Assembly (NCBI GenBank): GCA_050485365.1
Contig: JBJHBH010000001.1
Location: 1-64,000, forward strand
Source: JARFUG01 sp050485365
GTDB lineage: Bacteria > Desulfobacterota > Desulfuromonadia > Desulfuromonadales > JACZKF01
DNA: 64,000 nucleotides
Direction of reading: 5' to 3'
In this document: positions 35,844-45,459 of the stretch, piece by piece
How the letters are laid out: each line of letters opens with the position of its first letter
Position numbering within the stretch: position 1 is the first letter of the stretch
Notes under the pieces: generated by a model
Database searches by the model: none
The model's input: the letters and a program-made list of their open reading frames with translations, nothing else
What the model was told of the DNA's origin: nothing
Position numbers and translations under genes: made by a program

Positions 35844-35944
35844 AGGTCCTCATCAACAGATTTCGTTAATTGTGAACCGTCTTGCCGAAGTACCACATCG
35901 ATTTACACGCTTACGTCGCGGCCGGACCGGGGGCCAGATTGAAA

Positions 35945-36760
35945 TTAATCTGCGGTTTGTCCATATGCCTCAGCACGCAGTCTTTTCAAGAACTTCTCCA
36001 GTCCTTGGCGCGGGTCGCTCTCCTCTGACACGATTGGCTCTATTCCTCTTGAACGAAGTATCTCCTCTTGAATGAGGTTAGGTCTAGCTAAAAAGATGTA
36101 AGATCGAGGCCTTACACGTTCAAAGAATGATGTTTGCCATTGCCTATGCAACTTGTATAGCAAGTATCTGATGTTAATGTCGGTTAGGCTGTATCCTATA
36201 AACAAGATGGACTTACCAAGGGCATCTGACCGCAGCTTGATGTCCAGCGGGGATTCGAAACTCAATCGATCGAAATAACTTGATTCTGAGAGTACTATTG
36301 AAGAGTCATCATCGAAGTCCCCATGCAACTTAACTATTTGAGTGTGCTTTTGCTGGGCAAGGGCGATATCGGCGACGTTGGCAATTTTCGTGTACTGAGA
36401 ACCTGCTTTTTCAAATGTCTTTTCAATCAAACGGTCATAGTTAGTCGTGTATATAATCGGAAAATCCAATGCCACTATTGCTTTGTGTACTTCTGATTTC
36501 TCCACATCAACTTGGCTGTCATGCCACTTCCGGTCCATCCAACTCCGGAGAGGACCGAGTGTGCCCTTCTTCAGAATGTAATATTCCGCTAATGAGAGGT
36601 AGTCTCCAGATAATTGAAAAACTTGAGGGTCAAAATCAAGCTCTTCGGCTAGTCTGTCGATAAGTTCGCTAAATGAGGGCAACTGAAGGTTCATGGAAAC
36701 CCCAGCACCAGCGAACAAGATTACTTTTTTATCCCTTATCGCCTGAATTAGATCCTGCAT
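35945..36760 (-). CDS. SIR2-family NADase-like effector (KomC-like)
   Basis: 271 residues; GGAGGG precedes the ATG, which lies 1 bp after the HAM1 stop. Only a SIR2 domain is present: GAGVS at 18-22, TTNYD at 105-109 (the Asn/Asp of the NAD site), LHGD at 145-148 (catalytic His) and GYSLTD at 189-194. SIR2 proteins in defence operons usually destroy NAD+ to stop phage growth. A small SIR2 protein following a HAM1 protein is the arrangement of KomC with KomB in the Kongming system. It is the last of four overlapping genes. Confidence 0.88.
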   Translation of the reverse strand: MQDLIQAIRDKKVILFAGAGVSMNLQLPSFSELIDRLAEELDFDPQVFQLSGDYLSLAEYYILKKGTLGPLRSWMDRKWHDSQVDVEKSEVHKAIVALDFPIIYTTNYDRLIEKTFEKAGSQYTKIANVADIALAQQKHTQIVKLHGDFDDDSSIVLSESSYFDRLSFESPLDIKLRSDALGKSILFIGYSLTDINIRYLLYKLHRQWQTSFFERVRPRSYIFLARPNLIQEEILRSRGIEPIVSEESDPRQGLEKFLKRLRAEAYGQTAD

Positions 36761-36761
36761 T

Positions 36762-37322
36762 TCAAGCCCTCCCGCGCTTTCTCAAGAAACCTGCAAAAGC
36801 ATCTAACGCGCTTCGTCGCATTGAAATTTCATTCTTTTTCTCGCCAAGTTCAGCGAATGTCTGTTCATATCCATGTGGAATAAAAACACAGTCCCATTGA
36901 AAGTCTCTATTCCCTCGAGGTTCCGAGGCGATCGTTCCTGCGATCTCCCCTTCAAAGAGATAGAATTGTTTTCCATCAACGTAGCCGATTATCGTTCTTG
37001 CTACTACACTGTTATCCGGCGCTTTGCCGAACAGTTCAGCGAATCGGTCTGCTTGAAGCGTGTCCCAGAAGATCTGCGTCAGTCCCCCTGGAAGGCCGTT
37101 CATGTAACTGAGATAGAGTCCCGTATGCTCAACAAACAAAGGCCGGCCGATTTGCTGAAATGCCTTCAAAGCCTTATCTTTTACCAGACGTTTTGTGTCT
37201 TCAGTCTGAAGTTCTTCAACCTTGAGACTTACAGGAATAACCATGACTCCTGCGCCCGAAAGGATTTGTTCCGACTCAGCTATTTTAAAGCGATTACTTG
37301 ACAGGAACCGGACTTGCAGCAT
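36762..37322 (-). CDS. HAM1/ITPase-like protein with altered active site (KomB-like)
   Basis: 186 residues from the ATG at 37322, 2 bp after the nuclease-gene stop. The fold is clear: SSNRFK (8-13, phosphate loop of RdgB TGN), FVEHTGLYL with GLPGG (63-80), FEGEIAGTI (123-131), SEPRG, FQWDCVFIP (141-149), GYEQTFAEL and EISMRRSAL (165-173). RdgB and human ITPA read DDSG or EDT where this has EHTG, and SHR where this has SMRR. The catalytic Asp and the SHR His are thus replaced, so it may bind a purine NTP such as dITP without hydrolysing it. Sensor role for the SIR2 protein is inferred. Confidence 0.88.
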   Translation of the reverse strand: MLQVRFLSSNRFKIAESEQILSGAGVMVIPVSLKVEELQTEDTKRLVKDKALKAFQQIGRPLFVEHTGLYLSYMNGLPGGLTQIFWDTLQADRFAELFGKAPDNSVVARTIIGYVDGKQFYLFEGEIAGTIASEPRGNRDFQWDCVFIPHGYEQTFAELGEKKNEISMRRSALDAFAGFLRKRGRA

Positions 37323-37324
37323 GG

Positions 37325-38920
37325 TCAGACTCCGCATAAGCAGAAATTCAAGTCGATGGCCAGGACCTTTGTAATCAAATTACCTAGCTCCATATCGTGC
37401 ATTCCTGGTTTGAACTCCCAAACTCCCGCTCCATACTGATTGATGTACTCCTTCGAGAACCATCCGGCCGTATCCTCCGACCGGGCTGGTGAAAGAAGCA
37501 AGACGGCTTGGCAGGTCCCGCCGAAACTGTCATATCTGAGGGCATCGCGATAGATGTGCACCGAAGAAAAGGAGTCAGCAAGGTTCTGGCGACCAACGCG
37601 GTATTTTGCGTCCAAGCAGAGCCATCTGCCCTCGCCATTCTTTGGCTGATAACTGATAGTGATGTCAGGCCGGCGCTCGCCGGAGATGGACCATCGTTTG
37701 TGGTTGGAGCGGTTAAAGTAGCTGGCGAACGTCGCGTTGAATCTGATCTCAACCGTACCCCCCGATACGTCTTGAGCTCTGAACAATGCACCATCGCCGG
37801 TGGAGCAGGGGTCCAGCAGATTCGAAAGCTTGCAGCCCGCCCATTTCCAATCAGGCAAGGCCGCCCGCATCTGCCGGCAGACCGCCAGAAACGCCCACAG
37901 CTCGTAGACGGAATAGCTAGGCCGCACCGCGGCTTGATATGCGCTCTGCTGGGTTTCGTAGCGGAACAGCGGATTCAGAAAAAGCCGACCAATCTGGTGG
38001 ACCTGCAGGTATGTCGGGTCGTCGAAGACGACCTGCAGCGCAGCCTCGCTCAGGGGCTCACGCTGAATTCGGCTCAGGAAAGACCTTCGCCACAACTGCA
38101 GGAGGCGATCGGCTCCCTTTCGCAGCGCGTTGGCTCTACTCCGGCACCAGAGCTGACTGTCTTCAGAACCCTTTGCTGCCGCCCTATCCAGACCATCTGC
38201 CGCTCTGCAAAGGGTGGATTCGACCTCGTAGACTAGCCAAGAGATGTAGCGGTTTGCGGGATGGTCGATGATCTCGACCGTCAGCCGCTGTGAAATCAGC
38301 GGTGCGGGGCCTGGCAATGCCAGGCTTTTCCAAGGGTCAAGGTGTTCTTGGAGTTGAGGGTGCCGAGTGACCCACCGCAGCGTCTCTCGATCAACTTTCC
38401 TGACCATGCGTAGCGGTATGTCATCCTGGATGGTGATGTCCCGCTGTCTTGGGTTTTCAAGGAGAACCTGGAGGGCGCGTTCGAAAACCGTCAATAAGGG
38501 TGTCAGCGCTTCCGCAATGAAGGGAAGAGGAACTCCCTCTTTGCCTACGTTGCCTGACTTGCCTCCCTCCGTCCCCGCCGAAACCCCTGGTAGCCAGTTC
38601 TCCAGATCGGTCAACATGCCTATCCAGAGTGTATCGGTAAGCTTGGACTGACGCGGCTGCACCCTCACCGGTATGGAGATAACCTGATCTGGCGACGCCT
38701 GTATGCGCAGTTCGGCATCGGCAATCCAATGCCCAGGTCGTATCGTCAAGGTGCCTTGGGGATTTGGCTGAACCTTTATTCCATCGAAAAATAACTCAAA
38801 GGCACCGCTCTCTTCAGATAGGATTTGGTACTCGACCATCTCCTCCAGAAGTAGTTTTGCCCCAGGCTGAACGGGAATGATCTTTCCGTTCGGCCGTCGT
38901 TGTAATGCCAGGCTAATCAT
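37325..38920 (-). CDS. McrC-like DUF2357 protein with PD-(D/E)XK nuclease domain
   Basis: 531 residues, 4-bp ATGA overlap with the AAA gene. The N-terminal half (about 30-230) resembles DUF2357; the C-terminal half is a nuclease domain with RRPDITISYQPKNGEG and RWLCLDAKYRVG (about 416-445), giving the D...D-A-K core, preceded by YELWAFLAVCRQM (about 325), a common feature in such McrC-type nucleases. McrC binds the McrB ring and cuts modified or otherwise recognised nucleic acid. The pairing with a McrB-like ATPase fixes the type IV-like assignment. Substrate unknown. Confidence 0.82.
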   Translation of the reverse strand: MISLALQRRPNGKIIPVQPGAKLLLEEMVEYQILSEESGAFELFFDGIKVQPNPQGTLTIRPGHWIADAELRIQASPDQVISIPVRVQPRQSKLTDTLWIGMLTDLENWLPGVSAGTEGGKSGNVGKEGVPLPFIAEALTPLLTVFERALQVLLENPRQRDITIQDDIPLRMVRKVDRETLRWVTRHPQLQEHLDPWKSLALPGPAPLISQRLTVEIIDHPANRYISWLVYEVESTLCRAADGLDRAAAKGSEDSQLWCRSRANALRKGADRLLQLWRRSFLSRIQREPLSEAALQVVFDDPTYLQVHQIGRLFLNPLFRYETQQSAYQAAVRPSYSVYELWAFLAVCRQMRAALPDWKWAGCKLSNLLDPCSTGDGALFRAQDVSGGTVEIRFNATFASYFNRSNHKRWSISGERRPDITISYQPKNGEGRWLCLDAKYRVGRQNLADSFSSVHIYRDALRYDSFGGTCQAVLLLSPARSEDTAGWFSKEYINQYGAGVWEFKPGMHDMELGNLITKVLAIDLNFCLCGV

Positions 38921-41241
38921 GCCCAGAACCGGGTGATTCCCGTCGTTGAGAGTTGGTCATTCATCCGCTTGATCTTCGCAGTGCATGCCTCCAGGTTGTG
39001 GTCTTCGCAAATTTTTCCGATTTGCAACAGAGTGTCAGTCAAGAGCGCTCCCTCGCCCCGGATTCGCGGCAGGATTTTGGAGAAAAAAGCCTGATCGACG
39101 AGCGACCAATACTTGGACTGAGTTTCATCGAGCGGTCCATCTGCGGTATCCAAAAAGTCGAGGATCTCTCCTGCCGTACGGTATCCAAAGTGACGACGAA
39201 TTCGAAAGAGTAGACTGTTTAGCTGGAGCAGGAGTGTCTCTACTCTTTGTTTCCTCTGATTCCCGTTTTCGGAAGCACGGCGCTCGAAGAACTCTTCCAG
39301 ACGAACATCCCAGAACTCCATCGTAAACGCCCGATCTAAGACCTTGTCACTGAAAGGGTGAGTGGTTTCGTCCATATTGACAGTGCCGCCAATGAACAGG
39401 TTGCTGGGCCAACGGATGCTTGGCGGGACTCCGTTGACCGGATCATCATTGGCATGGAGAACTAAGCGCTCCCCTGTTTCCATGGAAGAAAGAAATGGGG
39501 CGAAATAGCGCTCCACGCGGGCCAAGTTCATTTCGTCTAGGATCAGGAAATACGGAAACTGTGGATTTTTCGCAGTTGAAAGGACTAGGCGCAGCGCCGG
39601 CTCGATCTGGAATGTTGGGTCGGCATGAAGGGCATTGAAGTACCCTAAAATTCCAGAAGGGTCGCGCCAGTCTGGAGAGACAGCGACAACTGCCTGATGC
39701 TGCTGTGGGTCCAACTCAAGAGATTTGCAATAGATTCTGGAATAGTGGCACAGAAGAGCCGTTTTGCCTGTCCCAGACAGTCCGGAGAGGATGGCAAAGC
39801 GTTTGCGGGGATTGCAGTGCCAGGCAAGGTGGAGGGCCTCAACCTGTCTTTCCGTGAAAACGAAACCTTTTAGATCTTGATCCTGGCAGAACTTCTGCCA
39901 GACGGCAGAAGATGTCAGCCCGGAGAACGTTCCCCTTTCGACCTCCTCCTCATCGATCTCAAGTAACGTTTCCTCAAGCAGCCCCTGTTCCTCTGGGGTC
40001 TGTAGTCTCTCCGGGAGCCTTTTGGCCCAGCTTTTCCCATAATCCGAAAGTTTGACTTTGCCATTAGCATCGAAATCTACAATCCCCAGTGATTTCAACC
40101 AGGCAAGGAGAGCATTTGGCATAAAGTTCGATGTCCAACGAGGATACAACTCTCGCAGGTAGCTGAAGAGGTCTTTCTTGGAAACCTCTCCTTCACCCTC
40201 TACTTTTTGAACCAGATGAGCAAACCCGAAGGCTTGGATGAACAGCTTTTCGACCAGGATATTGGCGGGATCATCCTCGACAAGCTCTTCCCCCGCCTCT
40301 GATGGATGCCAGAGGCCGTTTTTGTTTTCGAGAAAACCCAGATTTCGGACCATATTAAAGATTTGCCGGCAAGATGAAGAAGAGTACTTGGCAAATTCAG
40401 GTGTAGCTTTTAGGGTTTCAACCAAATCCTCAGGCGTTGCTCCCCCTCGCGCTACCGTAATCAGCATTCGGAAAGCTTCAAGATAACTGCTGATCGCCGG
40501 GAAACCCCGTCTTTGTTTTGTGATCGACCACAGTTTAAGCTTTTGAGGGGCCTGTTCCTCATCTTCTAGTGTGTCTGGCCTACGTGCCCCCTCCTCTTTG
40601 TCGACCATTACAGGGGGAGTTTGGCCCTGCTGAAGCGATTCGTATTTCGTATGTAACCACCAGCAGAACATTGACCGCCAGATATGCTCATCTTGAGTGT
40701 CTTCCTTTCCAAGGGCCTCTCGGATTCGCGATCTGACCCTAACCCCACCCTCACAGAAAGAAAAGTTTGTGGTTCCGAGGACGAGTTCGTGAAGATGTTT
40801 TCTGGATTGCCATTGATAGCAGGTGTGGAGGTCTTCAGGAAAAAGGGCAGTGAGAAGACGGCTGAGCTTGGCCTGAGGTCTTTGTGTGGCGTGAGTGCCA
40901 TAGATCATGTCCATGATCTGGTCATAGGCATCACTAAACGCTTTGGCTCGCTTTTGTATATCATCAGGCCAAGACTTTTTCCGGATGTCCAGCAACGCCT
41001 GCGCAACCTGTTGATCGGTGTAGGCAGATTTTACATTGACCGCTTCTCCTGCTCCAATCCCACTGACACCCTTTGCCCGCCAAAGTTTCTCTTGATTCCC
41101 AGGCTCTAGAAACTCCTGCTCGGAAAGTGATTTGAAATACTGAACGTCACGCAAGTAATCGTTATGCCATTCTCTCCAAGGAGATTGCTCGCGGAATTTC
41201 TTGTACAGTTCCTGAAGTTTGGTTGCCTCTAGTACAGCCAT
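38917..41241 (-). CDS. McrB-like AAA+ ATPase/GTPase
   Basis: 774 residues, AAAGGGAG ribosome site. The N-terminal 440 residues (winged-helix-like parts around 250-420, for example GIVDFDANGKVKLSDYGKSW) probably choose the target. The AAA+ core has Walker A GLSGTGKTALL (about 484-494), Walker B LILDEMNLAR (about 565) and the sensor GTVNMDETTHPFSDKVLDRA (about 614-633). The NMDETT form is usual for McrB relatives that pair with DUF2357 nucleases. First gene of the four-gene operon. The upstream gap 41242-41608 shows no convincing gene. Confidence 0.85.
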   Translation of the reverse strand: MAVLEATKLQELYKKFREQSPWREWHNDYLRDVQYFKSLSEQEFLEPGNQEKLWRAKGVSGIGAGEAVNVKSAYTDQQVAQALLDIRKKSWPDDIQKRAKAFSDAYDQIMDMIYGTHATQRPQAKLSRLLTALFPEDLHTCYQWQSRKHLHELVLGTTNFSFCEGGVRVRSRIREALGKEDTQDEHIWRSMFCWWLHTKYESLQQGQTPPVMVDKEEGARRPDTLEDEEQAPQKLKLWSITKQRRGFPAISSYLEAFRMLITVARGGATPEDLVETLKATPEFAKYSSSSCRQIFNMVRNLGFLENKNGLWHPSEAGEELVEDDPANILVEKLFIQAFGFAHLVQKVEGEGEVSKKDLFSYLRELYPRWTSNFMPNALLAWLKSLGIVDFDANGKVKLSDYGKSWAKRLPERLQTPEEQGLLEETLLEIDEEEVERGTFSGLTSSAVWQKFCQDQDLKGFVFTERQVEALHLAWHCNPRKRFAILSGLSGTGKTALLCHYSRIYCKSLELDPQQHQAVVAVSPDWRDPSGILGYFNALHADPTFQIEPALRLVLSTAKNPQFPYFLILDEMNLARVERYFAPFLSSMETGERLVLHANDDPVNGVPPSIRWPSNLFIGGTVNMDETTHPFSDKVLDRAFTMEFWDVRLEEFFERRASENGNQRKQRVETLLLQLNSLLFRIRRHFGYRTAGEILDFLDTADGPLDETQSKYWSLVDQAFFSKILPRIRGEGALLTDTLLQIGKICEDHNLEACTAKIKRMNDQLSTTGITRFWA

Positions 41242-41608
41242 GGTTCTCCCTTTGGTAGGTTGGCGTTATTTGAAGGTTTCAATGCGGGAGGATCACAAAT
41301 AGTGGGCGGCGACTTGGAAGATGCCGCCATGAATGGTGCGTTGGGGGTTCTTGGAGGTAGACTGCGACAGGGTCAGGACGACGATTGGCCGAAAGTTGCC
41401 TTCCGGGACATGGTACTAGGCAGTTCCGCGTCTGGGAAAAGCATACTGCCTTTCGGCAACGGCGCCCATGAGGATTGATGTCAAACGTTGAGAACTGTGA
41501 TCGCCCATTCCCGGCCCCCCTCCCTATGACGAAAATTAAGAAAACCTAGGCTAACATGTTTAATTTTTTCAATGAAGTAAAAAGTGAAATGCGCAATGGG
41601 GGCCTCAC

Positions 41609-42544
41609 TTATTGGGAATTATCTACCATCGCAGAATGGCCAGTTGGGGTGGCTGAAAATTTCCTAACAGTCTTAGCAATTTCGCGAAGAACGTCTTCTT
41701 CGCAACTAAACACATCCTTAAAGATGATAGGTCCTTCAGAAAGTGTTGGAGGATCATCCCTAATATCAGAATAATGTTTGGATAAGACATCTTTTCCGCT
41801 CAATGTTGGAACAGATTGTCCATTAATATAGGTTGCGGTTATGGATAATTTTACTACTTTTAAAGAAGATCTCTCAATCATTGAAATCAAGTAATTGACA
41901 GCCGCATTTTCTTCCAGGATATCCTCAGGCATTATTGAAAATAAAAACTTTTCCTGAGGGGATGCCCTGTCGGCCACCAACAAAAGTCTTCTAAGCTTTT
42001 CAACCAAAATTGACCTTTTCTTTCCAGTGTGCTTAACGCTTTGCTTCCATTTGATAGGAGTGCAATGTACTGCAATATCTCCATCAGACCATTTCTTTAA
42101 GCTTTCTCTAGCCCTCGCTTTCACAAAATCATTTCCACGGTATTGTCTTAGACTCAAATCCATCCCGTAAGCGAACAGCCCGTAGATATGGTTTTTGTAA
42201 GTGCTTGTTCTGTCATCTTGCCTAACTCCAAGAGTTAGGCGATCTGGTTTAAACGTCTTAATGTACCGATCCATTGGCCAGCACAAAAGGCGTTCGAACT
42301 CAAGAAATACTCTAAATCTTATGGCTTTATTACGGGCACTTTCAATTCGTTCATTTAGGTATTCGGGTTTTTGTAGCAAATCCCTAATTCTTCTCGCCGA
42401 AATTCCCACTTCTGTGGACAATTTTTCGATTTTTCTTACTCGTATTCCTTTCGAATATGAATTGCTTCGGTCCTCACTTAAAAACTCCCTAATCCTCTCA
42501 AGGTCTTCTAATTTGAGAGCCGCCTTTTGGTTTTGGGGGGTCAT
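41609..42544 (-). CDS. Hypothetical protein with N-terminal helix-turn-helix
   Basis: 311 residues from the ATG at 42544 (AGGA 7 bp upstream; ATG 42559 is an alternative, and the frame is open further). A helix-turn-helix is likely near residues 25-50 (VRKIEKLSTEVGISARRIRDLLQ). The remainder is basic and helical with ERLLCWPMDRYI and a C-terminal beta-rich segment; no family recognised. The gene is AT-rich compared with its neighbours. It is divergent from the small acidic gene at 42734 and could regulate the replication-type module, but that is only position-based. Confidence 0.5.
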   Translation of the reverse strand: MTPQNQKAALKLEDLERIREFLSEDRSNSYSKGIRVRKIEKLSTEVGISARRIRDLLQKPEYLNERIESARNKAIRFRVFLEFERLLCWPMDRYIKTFKPDRLTLGVRQDDRTSTYKNHIYGLFAYGMDLSLRQYRGNDFVKARARESLKKWSDGDIAVHCTPIKWKQSVKHTGKKRSILVEKLRRLLLVADRASPQEKFLFSIMPEDILEENAAVNYLISMIERSSLKVVKLSITATYINGQSVPTLSGKDVLSKHYSDIRDDPPTLSEGPIIFKDVFSCEEDVLREIAKTVRKFSATPTGHSAMVDNSQ

Positions 42545-42733
42545 CCTCGGTTCCTGCATATAGTGAAGTGATTTTTTTGGAAAATTGTTGCAGAAAATTA
42601 CTTGGGAGACAAGCCGTATTTCGCGTCGCAGCGTTGTAAGTACCCGAAGTGAAAGAAAAAACTCCTTGATATGGAATTCAGCGCACCCTATTCTGAGCTT
42701 CCCAATCAAGGGCAAACACGAAGGAGGAGGTAG

Positions 42734-43000
42734 ATGAATTTAAACGATTTCGACCCGATGGAGGAAATCACACAGGTGATGATCGACAACTATGATGAGG
42801 AGGAATTAGAGCGGCAATTATTGGAGGAAATTGAAGAGCTCGCGTTTCAGCGCCTGAGCGAGGATGACGACGACTCTTTCGGCCCCGGCGGGGGATCTTG
42901 TTGTTGTGGCCTCGATTTTCCTTACTGCCGAGATGAGGCTGTCGAGCGAAATGTGACACGTTTCATGGACGGAAAATCTCCAGATTTTGTTGGGTATTGA
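42734..43000 (+). CDS. Small acidic cysteine-rich protein
   Basis: 88 residues, very strong ribosome site (AAGGAGGAGG). The first 55 residues are extremely acidic (EEELERQLLEEIEEL, SEDDDD), followed by GPGGGSCCCGLDFPYC with four cysteines, which could form a metal site. Stop overlaps the next start by one base (TGATG). Acidic proteins of this size can mimic DNA (anti-restriction), but the cysteine cluster is unusual for that. Function unknown; translation is coupled to the TOPRIM-DUF3987 protein. Confidence 0.65.
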   Translation: MNLNDFDPMEEITQVMIDNYDEEELERQLLEEIEELAFQRLSEDDDDSFGPGGGSCCCGLDFPYCRDEAVERNVTRFMDGKSPDFVGY

Positions 43001-45459
43001 TGATGGGGCACGATTTAAAACATGCCATGCGGGCGGCCGGCCTTGAGCCGCCCGCAGACCTCATCGCCGACGGGCAGATCCACCGCTTCCACGTGGAAGG
43101 TGATAAGCAAAGGGCGGAGAACGGGTGGTACGTTCTCTTCCCTGGTGAACCCGCTGCCGGCGCCTTTGGTTGTTGGAAGAGGGGGATCAGCGAAAAATGG
43201 TGTGCTGCTAGCGCACAGACGCTCAGCCCTGAAGAGCAGGCGTCCATCAGGGCAAAGTTCGAGGAGTTGCGTCGTATCCGCGAAATAGAGAATGAAAAGC
43301 GAAACGCCGAAACCAGAGCAAGGGCCACTCTTATCTACAATTCAGCTGAACAGGCAAAAGACGACCACCCATATCTGATCCGGAAGGAAGTTCGGGCTCT
43401 CCATGGTTTGCGGGTCTCGAAGGGTGCTCTCGTAATTCCTGTTCATGATATCCGGGGGCATTTGCTTGGGCTTCAATTCATCGATTCGGAGGGGGAGAAG
43501 CGATTTTTGACCGGCACGGTGAAGCGTGGCAGCTACTTCAGCATCGGACGACCGAAAGGTATCGTATGTGTGGCCGAGGGTTACGCTACGGCAGCCAGTA
43601 TTCATCAGGCAACCGGTTACGCCGTTGCGATCGCCTTCGACGCCGGAAATCTCCAGTCTGTGGCCGTAGCGCTGCGCAATAAATTCCCTAGGGAAACCTT
43701 GGTTATCTGTGCCGATAACGATCCGAGCGGAGTTGGCCAGAACAAAGCCGAGGGCGCCGCTCGCGCAGTCCAGGGAATCGTTGCTGTCCCAAAGTTCAAG
43801 GTTCCGCAGGGGAGCTCGACCGATTTCAATGATCTGCACGTACTGGAGGGATTGGCGGCCGTCGGTGATCAGATATCCTCAGTCATCGCGAAGGTGCCCA
43901 GCAGCCAGGTAAGGGTGTCGATGAATGATGAACGATGGGGTGAGCCTGGGATTATTGAGCCCGAACTGCAGCCCGTGCCAGCGTTTGATCCCGCAGTTCT
44001 GCTCCCCGAGCCCCTGCGAGACTGGATGGTCGATGAGGCCGACCGCATGCCTGTTCCAATCGAATTTGTCGCCGCTACAGGAATAGCCGCACTTGGTTCT
44101 GTGGTCGGAACGCGATGTGCCATACTGCCGAAACGGCGCGATTTATGGACCATCGTCCCAAATACCTGGTGCGCAATCGTCGGGGCACCTTCTGCGAAGA
44201 AGTCCCCAGCAATAGCTGCGGCTGTTAAACCTCTGGATGTCCTCAGTACCCGGGAGTCCAGAAACAATAGCAAGGATCTTCAAAACTATGAAGCCATGCT
44301 GGTTGTACAGCAGGCCCGGGAAGAAGCAATCCAAGCACGTATCCGAGCCGCAGCTAAGGATAGTCAAAAGGGAGATCCTGAAGAGCTTGCCAGGGAACTC
44401 CTCCAATTGAAGCAGACAGGAGTATCCCCACCGGCCAAGAGGCGCTACAAATCTAATGACTGCACCATCGAAAAGCTTGGAGAGATTTTGCAGGACAATC
44501 CCCTGGGCGTTCTGGTTCTGCGTGACGAGTTGACAGGTCTGCTCGCTTCAATGGACAAGGCCGGCCATGAGGGGGATCGTGCTTTTTATCTCGAAGGCTG
44601 GAATGGGACTAGCTCCTACGACACTGACCGTATCGGGCGGGGTTCACAGCACATCGAAAATCTCTGTATTACCATTGTCGGCGGCATTCAGCCGGATAAG
44701 CTGCTTTCCTATCTGGAGCAAGCTTCCCATTCCCTCGGGAACGACGGATTGCTTCAGCGGTTGCAGCTGCTGGTTTATCCCGACCATCGATCTTGGCAAT
44801 GGCAGGACCGCGCTCCCAACCGGGCCGCACAATCCAAAGCTTTTCGAATCTTCGAAACGCTCGACGATTTTGATCCCGTAGCCTGGGGTGCAGTCCCTGC
44901 GGATGAGCGGATCAAGTTTTCCCATTTTTGCTTCGAAGAAGAAGCGCAGGAAGTTTTCAAGGAATGGGCAACCGAATTGCATGCGCAAAAGCTCCCTGGT
45001 GAGTCCCAGCCCATTGTGGCTCAGCACCTCGCCAAATACGACAAGCTCTTTCCTGCCCTAGCCCTCATCTTTCACTTGGTAGACTGCGCGTCCGGCACTC
45101 CAAGGGCACTGGTTTCCGTCGAGAATGCGTTAAGGGCGGCTGCCTGGTGCGAGTTCCTTGAGGCTCATGCACGCCGCTGCTATGGGCTTCTTGTAGATGA
45201 TGGAATGAGAGCAGCCCAGATGCTTGCGATGCACATTCGGAAGGGGAAGCTCAAAGACGGGTTTACGGTCCGCGATGTCCGTCGCAATCAGTGGCGGCAT
45301 CTTACGACGACGGAAGCCATCCAATCTGCACTGGAGTGGCTTGAGGACGAAAACCACGTCCGCCCTGAATCCATAGGGTCCGGTCCGCGGGGTGGGAGGC
45401 CGACGACAGCTTTCCGGATCAACCCGGCACTCCTTGCGGCCGTGAAAAAACCGAAATGA
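43000..45459 (+). CDS. TOPRIM-DUF3987 primase/helicase-type replication protein
   Basis: 819 residues; ATG at 43000 or 43003. N-terminal region reminiscent of phage/plasmid primases (ADGQIHRFHVEGDKQ, NGWYVLFPGEPAAGAFGCWKRG), TOPRIM domain about 195-275 (VAEGYATAASI, CADNDPSG), then DUF3987 about 330-800 with the P-loop variant GAPSAKKSPA and a Walker-B-like LVLRDELTGLLASMD. Such proteins start or support replication of plasmids, satellites and integrative elements. It may be used when the island excises. Operon of three genes ending at the terminator 46099-46142. Confidence 0.8.
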   Translation: MMGHDLKHAMRAAGLEPPADLIADGQIHRFHVEGDKQRAENGWYVLFPGEPAAGAFGCWKRGISEKWCAASAQTLSPEEQASIRAKFEELRRIREIENEKRNAETRARATLIYNSAEQAKDDHPYLIRKEVRALHGLRVSKGALVIPVHDIRGHLLGLQFIDSEGEKRFLTGTVKRGSYFSIGRPKGIVCVAEGYATAASIHQATGYAVAIAFDAGNLQSVAVALRNKFPRETLVICADNDPSGVGQNKAEGAARAVQGIVAVPKFKVPQGSSTDFNDLHVLEGLAAVGDQISSVIAKVPSSQVRVSMNDERWGEPGIIEPELQPVPAFDPAVLLPEPLRDWMVDEADRMPVPIEFVAATGIAALGSVVGTRCAILPKRRDLWTIVPNTWCAIVGAPSAKKSPAIAAAVKPLDVLSTRESRNNSKDLQNYEAMLVVQQAREEAIQARIRAAAKDSQKGDPEELARELLQLKQTGVSPPAKRRYKSNDCTIEKLGEILQDNPLGVLVLRDELTGLLASMDKAGHEGDRAFYLEGWNGTSSYDTDRIGRGSQHIENLCITIVGGIQPDKLLSYLEQASHSLGNDGLLQRLQLLVYPDHRSWQWQDRAPNRAAQSKAFRIFETLDDFDPVAWGAVPADERIKFSHFCFEEEAQEVFKEWATELHAQKLPGESQPIVAQHLAKYDKLFPALALIFHLVDCASGTPRALVSVENALRAAAWCEFLEAHARRCYGLLVDDGMRAAQMLAMHIRKGKLKDGFTVRDVRRNQWRHLTTTEAIQSALEWLEDENHVRPESIGSGPRGGRPTTAFRINPALLAAVKKPK

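Noticed and set aside
35945..41241. Calling the operon a Kongming system
   Set aside because: The adenosine deaminase KomA is absent from the operon and from the whole window, and the HAM1 gene is preceded by McrBC-like genes. Only the HAM1-SIR2 pair is similar.
41260..41478. Small protein with GSSASGKS, like a P-loop
   Set aside because: The frame is short, begins in the leader region of the McrB operon on the other strand, has no ribosome site and no fold around the motif.
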